From Dipteronia dyeriana (Eukaryota > Streptophyta > Magnoliopsida > Sapindales > Sapindaceae), in NCBI GenBank assembly GCA_032871835.1, contig CM065296.1, positions 56,883,288 through 56,947,287 of the forward strand: a stretch of DNA of 64,000 bases, read 5' to 3'. The notes under the pieces were generated by a model that ran no database searches, had not been told where the DNA came from, and saw nothing but the letters and a program-made list of their open reading frames with translations. Below are positions 55,791-64,000 of this stretch, in pieces. The translations under genes were made by a program, and so were the position numbers. Within the stretch, counting starts at the first letter, position 1. The number at the start of each line of letters is the position of its first letter.

Positions 55791-57003
55791 CTTGTTTTGG
55801 ATTGACCCCATATGGGGAGCTCAAGCAAAGAGAGCAAACTGGCATTGCATTGTGCTCATTGATAATGTTTATGCTCCTTTATTAATTACTTGAGATGATT
55901 GGTTGTACATGTTTTTTTAATAAGTGTGCAATTTGCTCTACATGCAATCCATGTCTTATTTATGACCAAACATGCATTTTTGGACTAGGAGAATTGATTG
56001 TGATGTACATTTTGAATGACCTAGAATTGATCTCCATGACATGATGATTCTATCTATGACATACTTTAAAGTGATATGGATGATGAAATTATTGAATGCT
56101 CTATAATGAATGCAAAAAAAAATGTGTGTGAAAATGATTTTGAGACTTTAATTAGTAAGGATCTTCTATCCATTTCAAGGATTTTACAATCCAAAAGTCT
56201 CTCTCTCTCTTTACTTGTCGAACAAGTCTACTATCATATGGGCATTTTACCCGAAAAATAAAAAAGGGCCCAACAGTCACTCATGCCTTGTTTTTCTTGT
56301 AAAGTTTGATATAGCTGATCTTAAATGAATTTATTTTACAATCTATATCTTGCTTATTCCATGACAAAGGGTGAAATTGGTTTGAATTCTCTTAGAAACC
56401 CTAGTTATTTTGCTTTGCCAGATACCATGTTTTTTTTCTTGGATACAACTTATCTTTTGTGCAAAGCATTTATTCACACACTTTTCTTACAGTAAAACTC
56501 CTTGATTCTATCTTGTTAATTGATTTGCATAAATTTATTTATTTGATTATGCATATGTCTTATGCCATAAACTCTCTTTGCTAATGCCTTCTTAAGAGGA
56601 TACTACTCTGTCTATCTCATGAAAAAAAGGGGAGTAGTGTGGATTAAGGGGAGTTGAGAGTGGCACAATTTGAGGGGGAGTTAAAAGTTGCATATGAGGG
56701 GAGTTGTTAAGGGGGAGTTAACCTATTTAAGGGGAGCATTTGCATTTGCATTGCTATTGCATGGTGCTTGTTATTATTGTTTGTAAATTGCTCGTATATC
56801 GTCCTTGTTCACCTCACATACACTTATCTTGGAAAGCGTATATTTCTTATTTTGTAGGGATGGTCAGTCTACAAGAGATGGAAGATTTGAAGATCTAGCC
56901 TTAGGTATCTCTTTGTAATGTAGAATGTGTTTGTTGACCCCTCATCTTTTGCTTTAATTATTTGTGAGAATGAAATGTGAGTGGTGGTTTTGTCACGAAA
57001 TAG
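55791..57003 (+). other. 3' non-coding spacer of copia 2
   Basis: Matches 11810-13009 in order. At 56627-56750 there are at least six purine tracts of the type GGGGAGT or GGGGGAGTT, each resembling a polypurine tract. No ORF of note. Confidence 0.75.
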
Positions 57004-57017
57004 CCAAATAGGGAGAT
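57004..57017 (+). promoter_or_regulatory. Polypurine tract of copia 2
   Basis: CCAAATAGGGAGAT directly before TGTAAGTTCC. Confidence 0.78.
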
Positions 57018-58802
57018 TGTAAGTTCCACGGTTTTTGATTGACAAACCACAACTGAGGATAAACATGTAAGGGTAGTTTAGGTGATCTTTGTTCGTGAAC
57101 AAGCTCAAGCTTCTAAGGTATATCACTTGCTTAAATCTTTGAAGAGATTTAGTTGCACACACACACTGCATGCATGTTTTGTTTACCTTGCATTTGTGTT
57201 CCTTATTGCTTATATGTTTGCATCATTTACACATTGCACACACACACTTACATGAATTTGTATTGACATGCATTTATTCGTTGTTACTCATGTGTGCTTT
57301 CCTTCACAAGGATACTTGAACTTCATTTGTAGATTTAAGTGTGGTTTTGTGTGATTTTCTTGTGGTGTCCACCCTTACACGATGGTGTACTTGTCTTAGC
57401 GTGTTGAGTGACCATTTGAGAAGGTCTTATTCTTCTCTTGGTTTGGTTATTTGGAGTAATGAGTCTATTTCTAAAAAAAGTGGATTTCAATGATTTAATT
57501 GTTTTTTAAAACTGACCTTTACATAGTCATGTGACCATAACATTTTATATAATGATTCAAAATGAGTTTTGAAAGTTTTTGTACAAACTAGACACTCATA
57601 CCTTTCCAACGATATATTATTCGTAATATTTCATGATCGTCTGGATTGGTTTTGATATGTCCAAAGTGACCACAAAAATAGGGCAACTCCGTTGTTGTCC
57701 GTTCTAACCTTCGGTCACTTAAATGACCATAAATTTTCTACAGACATCCAAATCATGTTTTGTAGCTGTATTAGAAAGTAGACGACCATACCTTTCCAAT
57801 GGTATATTATACAAAAGGTTTGGATGTCGTTTGGTCATGTTTTGGGTCACTCGAAGCTTAAGCTGTTGAGCTGTTAGGCGTGTACCTTGGTCTAGACCGC
57901 TTTTGGTGCACATTCCTAGCCAATGGTCTAGGCAATGATCTTTTCCAACCATGTTATACTACCTGGAAATCTACCTAGACACTTGTCTAGCTGAAGGTAT
58001 GTTGAGCGGTCATGATGGGACTTCATTTCGTAAGTCCAAAACGACACCGTTTTGTCTAGGGTTTTTATATCTTCTTCATTGCCTTTCTAGAGCTAAAAGA
58101 ACACATTTTTAGAGTGAGAGAACCTCCATTAGAGAGAGAAAGCATCAAGTTTTATTTTTAACTCTCCAAACCCCAACCCATTTTCATCTTGCATTTCAAG
58201 CATCTTCTAAAGCATGGGTTTTCATTGATTAGTAAGTAGAACCTTCATTATTGTTCATTTATTGTTGTAGCTTACTAAGACATGTCATTTATTGCTTAAG
58301 TTAGCAAATCTTCATATTTATTTTTTATCTTTTGAAGTTATGACATGTTTGGGGTTTGTATTGTGATAGCTTGCATTATTAGGTCATATTTGCCTAAATA
58401 GCTAATTAGGTCATATTTATTGCATTTGATGATTGCATTTATTGACCATGCCATGTTTAATGACAACTTGTGTTGAAATGATTTTGTTTGATAACTAGAT
58501 TATAATATTGCATATCCATATCTAGTTAAGTCTTTATGCATTGCATTTAGACATTATTTTTTATTCCTTATTGATTGCATTTATTGATTGCAAAATTTCC
58601 TTTGATTATTTGTTGTGACAACTTGTGTTGGTTGGATTTTTATTGACAATTAGGTTGTTTGATTTTATCTACATCTTATTGAGTCCTTATTTGTGGGCAT
58701 ATAGGCATTGTTGATAACTAGGATGTCATATTGCATTATCTATATCTACTTAAGCATTTTGTGTTTGGTCTTACACATAATTGCACTTGAGCATAGTGTC
58801 AT
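57018..58802 (+). repeat. 3' LTR of copia 2, split by A3
   Basis: Starts TGTAAGTTCCACGG and runs to ...CATAGTGTCAT, where A3 begins. A TATA-like TTTTATATC lies near 58063. The remainder of the LTR, known from the 5' copy at 53290-53794, would lie beyond the window after A3. Confidence 0.85.
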
Positions 58803-60973
58803 TGTAGGGAAAATTGGTTCAAAACGCAACGGATGCGTGAGAAATAAGAAAATTATAAATTAGGGTTTGCGTGTAAATAAAAAATTTCCATTTTAATAAC
58901 ATGAACCTTAACCATAGATTAATTGATGTATATAAAAAGTATCGTACCTTTTTTTCGTGACGATTGAACTAGCGTCGAATTGAATCCACAAGATCTTCCA
59001 GTCTAATCATGAACGTGAATCACCTAGGAGTGTGGGCTCCCTTTCTTTAAATTGTATACCTAAGGATGGAAACAAACAAAATCTTCTTCTTTGTTAGTCA
59101 CAATAATTCTCCAAGACAAAAACCAAGAACGTCCGGTCACTTTTGAATTATCAATCAATTTGATTGAAACTCGTGTGAACCTTGATTCGATGTTGTACAC
59201 AAAACCCTTTTGATGCAAAGGATACTAGTGTACTATCTAAAACAAAAACGTTCTCTCTTTTCTCTATGCTTGGCCAAATTCATCACACAATGAGTTGGAC
59301 GATGTTTTTTTTTTTTAACAATAAAAAACAAATAAAAAACAACTTCTCACACAACAAAACTAAGGCTTGGGCGAAATTTATAGGTAGTATATATAGGAGG
59401 CCAAATCCTCTCCGAAGAAAGATTTACTTGGTGGGCAAGAATCCTTTCCTTAGGTGGATTTACTTAGTGACCAAGAATCATTTTCCAAAAAGAATTCTTT
59501 CTTACACCAAGACTCCTAATCCAACTCATTAGTATATTTGTGACCATATTAAAGACTTCCTAATTTGACTAGATAAATAAATCCTTTTATTTATCTACTT
59601 ATCAATTATAGTTTTAATATTAATTATACTACCAACAATAATATAATATTAGGAGACCTTCTCCTAATAGAAAAAAGATTTTGACTTTTCATTAAATAAT
59701 TAATTAATTACCAATTTAATTAATTTCCATTTAATTAAATAATAAAATAAAAATTAGGCTTTTATATATTAGCCTTGCCGCCCATGACAATATATAGGTA
59801 TATATATCATTTTTCTTATTTTATTAAATCTATTGGAGTTTTATAAAAAGTCCACATGTGAACTAGACTCATTCTTACAAAAAGAAACAAGTCCACATGC
59901 CTTAATACAATTCTAGATGGACCCCTAAATTGGTCCAGTAGAATATATCAAGTGGTCCTTGCAAGTTCGTGTGGATTGGGGATCTTGAAGGGCTTTCTAA
60001 ATTTAAGCTCCAATAGACACAACCCAATCACAATCAACAAATGATTCACTTTGGTCCGATCTATTAATTTTAGTTCATTCCACTAAAGAACTAAAATTGA
60101 ACTCTTAAATAAAGATAGAATAAGTTAATGTTACTAATTCATACCCTAGACAACCTTATTAGAGAAAGTGTATCCTTCTGAAGAATATCAGAAATCGCCA
60201 AGAGCTCATTGACTGCCTATAGCTCTCCAAGTTACCATATTTACTCATATGACCACATTTTGAACTTGGATATTTTGACTTGTCTAGAAGCCATGTTTCA
60301 ATAGACACTATTGAAAACTTAACGTTAAGATTTAATATCCAATACCTCAAAACATTCATATGATGATATTCTACTCTTATTTAATAAATGAAGCCACGAT
60401 GTCCACATCTATAGATGAAGTCCTCTATCGATTAACAAATGAATACCACTAAACTATCGAAGATAGACTATGCTATATAATCGTACCCATTGATAGCTCA
60501 AATGATAACACTTACAACCATAAGTCCATCATTTATCTCAGGATTAAGATAGACTCTCCAATTGTCTTCAAATGAAAACTTTTATCCATTGAAGGTTCTA
60601 GATAAAGTATTTCATTGTGATCCTATTCAATGCACTCAGTGCACTAGATTCTTTTGCCCAAAGACACCACACTTTGATGATTTTAGACTCATCATAACAC
60701 ATTTGATCCCACTCAAAACCTAGCAAAATAATCTACAAAATTGACAAGTTAAAGGCGCCCAACTAAAGAATTGTGTCTATCTCATACATATCTAGATGTA
60801 TGAACAATTCTTCTTTTCTCATAGTCTTTTGACCTTATGATTATTTACTTTTGACAATTATAATAATTAAACTATAAATGCTATAAGATTTGTTAAACTA
60901 GAAATCACTTTATTAATTTGAAAATATTGTCAAATACATTATTATACTCTTGTTATCGAGCATAATCCCAACA
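58803..60973 (-). repeat. 3' LTR of A3
   Basis: 2171 bp; on the minus strand TGTTGGGATTATGCTCGATA to ...CAATTTTCCCTACA. It is about 300 bp shorter than the 5' LTR of A1. Confidence 0.9.
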
Positions 60974-60987
60974 ATCTCCCACTTGCT
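60974..60987 (-). promoter_or_regulatory. Polypurine tract of A3
   Basis: On the minus strand AGCAAGTGGGAGAT before TGTTGGG. Confidence 0.9.
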
Positions 60988-60993
60988 CTATAG

Positions 60994-61700
60994 CTAATGT
61001 GTCATATCTCTCATCCCCATGTTCACCAGATGCCTATCAAAACTCTTTTGTGGAAGAGCCTTTATAAAGGGATCCGCTAGATTATCTACTAACGCGATCT
61101 TGGTAATCGTCACGTCACCCCTATGCACAATTTCCCTCAGAAGGTGATACTTTCTTTCATTGTGTTTCCCTCTCTTATGACTTGTTGATTCTCCTGAATT
61201 AGCCACTACTCCATTATTGTCACAATAGATAGTGATTTGCTTATTCACATCAGGAACCACTTCCAAGTCAATCAAGAATTGGCAGAGCCAGACAGCCTCG
61301 CATGCTACAACATACTCGGCTTCCATGGTGGAATCGGCAATACAAGATTGCTTGATACTCCTCCATATGATTGGTTCTTCTTTAATAGTAAACACAGATT
61401 CTGATGTTGATCTCTTGAAGTCAGAATCTAACTGAAAATCTGAATCTGTATACCCAAAGGGAATCAAATCCTCTCCAGAGTATACAAGCATATAATCTCT
61501 CGTTCTCCTAAGATACTTGAAAATATGCTTGACTGCAGTCCAGTGATCAGGACCAGGTTTCGATTTAAACTTGCTAACTATACCCACAGCAAAACAAATA
61601 TTTGGTCTAGTACAGAGCATTGCATACATGAGACTTCTGACTGTCGATGCATATGGAACCCTACTCAGGAATTGCTCTTCATGCTCATTCTTAAGAACTT
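60994..61700 (-). pseudogene. A3 RNase H
   Basis: An open minus-strand stretch of 211 codons (61629-60994): MYAMLCTRPNICFAVGIVS, FGYTDSDFQLDSDFKRSTS with the first Asp, STMEAEYVVACEAVWLCQF with Glu, and YCDNNGVVANSGES with Asp. It ends ADPFIKALPQKSFDRHL. Compared with relatives it lacks a few residues in CEA..AVW. The domain is close to intact. Upstream in the minus direction a frame break near 61650-61790 separates it from RT. Confidence 0.9.
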
Positions 61701-62530
61701 ATTCCTTAGAAAGTTCGATTCCATGTCTAAAAGGTAACATACCTTTCTTGGAATCTTGCGTGGAAAACCTATACAAGATTTTATCTATCTATGAAGCTTG
61801 GGATAATACAATCGTTCTATTCTTTCTAGCTCTTATGACTTGGATGCCAAGAATATAACTTGCTTCTCCTAAGTCCTTCATATCAAATAGTTTTACTAAC
61901 CATTCTTTTACTGATGTCAATACACCTACATCGTTTCCGATGAGTAGTATATCATCAACGTAAAGAACTAGGAAAACCAACTTGTCGCCTTTAATCATTT
62001 TGTATACACAAGGTTTATAAAGGTTTTGAATAAATCCAAAAAATTTCACGGCTTGATCGAACCTTATATTCCAGGATCTGGATGCTTGCTTCAATCAATA
62101 TATGGATCTTTGCAACTTACATACCCTTTCCTCTTGGCCTTTTTCACTGAATCCTTCTGGTTACATCATGTAGATGCTTTCGTCAAGACTTCTATTAAGG
62201 AAAGTTGTCTTGACGTCCATTTGCCAAATCTCTAGGTCTAGAGATGCCGCAATGGGTAAGAGTATCCTAATGGATTTAAGCATGGCCACAAGAGAGAAGG
62301 TTTCTTCATAATTGATACCTTCCTTCTGTGTATAACCTTTAGCTACCAATCTAGCATTAAAAGTTTCCACCTTTCCATCCATTCCTCTTTTCCTCTTGTA
62401 TACCCACTTGCACCCAATGGGTTTTATCCCTTTAGGCAAGTCTACAACTTTGTTTTTGAACATAGAATCAATTTCAGATTGCATTGCCTTTTGCCAATGG
62501 CGACAATCAACATCTTCCATTACTTCCTTG
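61701..62530 (-). pseudogene. A3 reverse transcriptase, nearly intact
   Basis: 62520-62161 reads MEDVDCRHWQKAMQSEIDSM, GCKWVYKRKRGMDGKVETF, MLKSIRILLPIAASLDLEIW and QMDVKTTFLNRSLDES. A break near 62100-62160 follows, then 62094-61789: QASRSWNIRFDQAVKFFGF, LYVDDILLIGNDVGVLTSV with an intact YVDD box, then DLGEASYILGIQVI. Only one or two frame breaks separate the two parts. Confidence 0.9.
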
Positions 62531-63480
62531 TACGTATAGGGATCAACGTCGTCTAGGAGATTCTCTACAAATTCTCCTAGACCAATGTATCTCTTAGGTT
62601 GTCTACTAACCTTCCCACTATGACGAGGTATGGTAGATTGTTAATCTTGTATTGGTAGGGAACTTACAATTGGGCTTGGTTGTGAAACCTTTTGTGGAAT
62701 TGTATCTTCTGAAAGCTCATTTAGGACAATTCTACTTTTAGACACAAAATTATTCATATAGTCCTTTTCCAGAAATTTTACATATGTTGAAACAAATACT
62801 TTAAGATCTGAAGGACTATAAAAATAATATCCTTTTGTTCCTTTTGGCTACCTTACAAATATGCATGTTGCTGAACGGGACTCCATCTTTACTGTCTATC
62901 CTTTTAACACGTGTGCAAGACATCCAAATATCCTTAAGTGTTGTAAACTAGGCTTTCACCCGGTCCATAACTCATTCGGTGTTTTAGAACCGACCTAGAT
63001 GGTACATTGTTTAGAATGTACATTACGGTTTGTAAATCATATCCCCAAAAAGAATTAGGGAGCATTGAATAACTCAACATAGACCTAAAAATGTCCAAAA
63101 GAGTTCTATTTCTCCTTTCTGACACCCCATTTTGTTGAGGTATGTATGGTGTAGAAAACTGAGAAATTATCCCATTATAAAAAAGATATTGCTGAAACTC
63201 ACCAGATAGATACTCTCCACCACGATCAGACCTCAAGATTTTTATGCGTTTCTCAAGCTGATTTTCCACTTCAGCTTTAAATGCTTTGAACATGTCAAAA
63301 TCATCTGACTTATGTCTCATGAGATACACATAACTAAATCTTGAGTGATCAACCATGAAAATGATGAAGTACTCATATCCATCTCTAGCTTAAATGTTCA
63401 TAGGTCCACACATATCAGTGTGTATCAATCCTAAACATTCGATGGCTCTTGTGCCTTTAGTCGTAAACGACCTTTTGGTC
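62531..63480 (-). pseudogene. A3 integrase
   Basis: The pieces on the minus strand are GLIHTDMCGPM (first Asp, about 63400-63440) and HSRFSYVYLMRHKSDDFDM. They continue with [20 protein letters not shown] (second Asp) and NGVSERRNRTLLDIF (Glu). All three catalytic residues are present. A stop lies just after GPMNI, and the frame is lost after LQTVMYILNNVPSRSV near 62990. The tail (62600-62930) holds VFVST.VKFLEKDYMNNF-type text and stops. Confidence 0.88.
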
Positions 63481-64000
63481 ATTCTACCTTCCAAACAAGA
63501 TTTCACAATTTGGTAGATCATCCACCTTTAAGTCACTTAGAGCTCCGTCACTTACCAATCTTTTAACCCTATTAAGGTTAATACGACCTAGGCGCAAATG
63601 CCATAGGTAGGTTTCATATTTTGATAATTTTACTCTTTTATGATTAGGTTCCGTTGATTCCGTGTCTAACAAGTGAGAGATATTTCTATGCAAATAGAAT
63701 AAACCGTTTTCCAATGTGTCTTTGCAAATAATTTTGTTATTCTTACTAATAATAAAACCTTTTATTAAAAGTAACCGAATATCCAAATTTATTTAGACAA
63801 GAGACCGAAATTAAATTCCTCTTGAATTGTGGTACATAATAAACGTTTATTAAATCTAAATGCCTATAAGAATCTAAATTGATTCTAATGTCTCCCACTA
63901 CACTAGTAGACACCAATGCTCCATTGCCTAAATGCAAGTTGAATTCATTCTTATTCAGTCTATTCCTTTGACCCTTTTCACCACAAAGGAAACACTTCCC
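63481..64000 (-). pseudogene. A3 pre-integrase region and zinc knuckle start, with protease deletion
   Basis: At the window edge the minus strand reads GKCFLCGEKG, the first half of a gag CCHC knuckle, and goes directly into RNRLNKNEFNLHLGNGALV. The rest of the knuckle and the protease active site are absent, as in A1. The next parts are INLDSYRHLDLINVYYVP, YLWHLRLGRINLNRVKRLV and C..LFGR near 63490. The frame breaks near 63750. Confidence 0.85.

Larger units (their letters stand above)
52789..58802 (+). mobile_element. Sirevirus-like copia 2, gag-only derivative
   Basis: Truncated 5' LTR, primer-binding site, gag to 55730, a scrap of the RNase H end, a 3' spacer and a 3' LTR that is split by A3 at 58803. 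Protease, integrase, RT and most of RNase H are absent. It is related to copia 1 but a different copy, as the LTR text and spacer differ at many places. Confidence 0.85.
58803..64000 (-). mobile_element. A-family copia element A3, minus strand, running off the window
   Basis: 3' LTR at 58803-60973, polypurine tract, then RNase H, RT, integrase and the pre-integrase region on the minus strand up to the zinc knuckle at the window edge. It is the best kept A-family copy. Its insertion site GTCAT (58798-58802) should be repeated at the other end, outside the window. Confidence 0.92.

Overview
The window is plant nuclear DNA, almost certainly from a repeat-rich, gene-poor (heterochromatin-like) part of a flowering-plant chromosome. 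The evidence is the mix of elements: a Tat-lineage Ty3/gypsy element with a second RNase H and an antisense ORF, Sirevirus-type Ty1/copia elements, Angela/Tork-like Ty1/copia elements with LTRs of about 2.0-2.5 kb, solo LTRs, a MULE DNA transposon with a Ulp1-like protease, and primer-binding sites complementary to plant initiator tRNA-Met. I found no intact host gene, no tRNA or rRNA gene and no CRISPR array. The species cannot be named from the sequence. Every coding region I recognise is broken by stops, frameshifts or deletions.

Layout. 1-7167: 3' half of a Tat-type gypsy element (RNase H, second RNase H, integrase, tandem-repeat spacer, antisense ORF, 3' LTR). 7257-14694: Sirevirus-like copia 1 (gag, PR, INT, RT, RNase H, long 3' spacer, 3' LTR), lacking its 5' end. 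14695-19472: remains of a MULE. A Ulp1-type protease pseudogene with visible introns lies on the + strand and the C-terminus of a MULE transposase on the - strand. This MULE is split by a complete 1.9-kb non-autonomous LTR element at 15237-17134 with a 5-bp target duplication. 19473-28398: Angela/Tork-like element A1, inserted in the SWIM-finger codons of the MULE transposase. 28399-28471: an inverted scrap of the same LTR. 28477-39627: solo LTR B1 (duplication GTTAT), split by copia element D1 at 30300-38862 (duplication TTACA). 39633-43117: element A2, a relative of A1, cut off in RT/RNase H. 43118-49169: two D-family LTRs in opposite orientation around a head-to-head internal junction (D2). 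49170-52788: an unassigned island split by solo LTR B2 (duplication AACTC). 52789-58802: Sirevirus-like copia 2, which keeps gag but has lost essentially all of pol. 58803-64000: minus-strand element A3, inserted in the 3' LTR of copia 2 and running off the window.

How the parts relate. The nesting gives a relative order: D1 is younger than B1; B1 is younger than the A1/A2 sequence it interrupts; A1 and the 1.9-kb element are younger than the MULE; A3 is younger than copia 2. Several elements look as if they moved without their own proteins. A1 and A3 share one deletion that removes the protease active site. D1 has almost identical LTRs but no gag and about ten stop codons. Copia 2 is gag-only. 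The 1.9-kb element has no coding capacity. I infer trans-mobilisation by partner elements. I saw no new defence or regulatory system. The observations most worth checking are these shared-defect lineages, the MULE-Ulp1 pair, the inverted D2 structure and the G-box-centred palindrome in the B LTRs.
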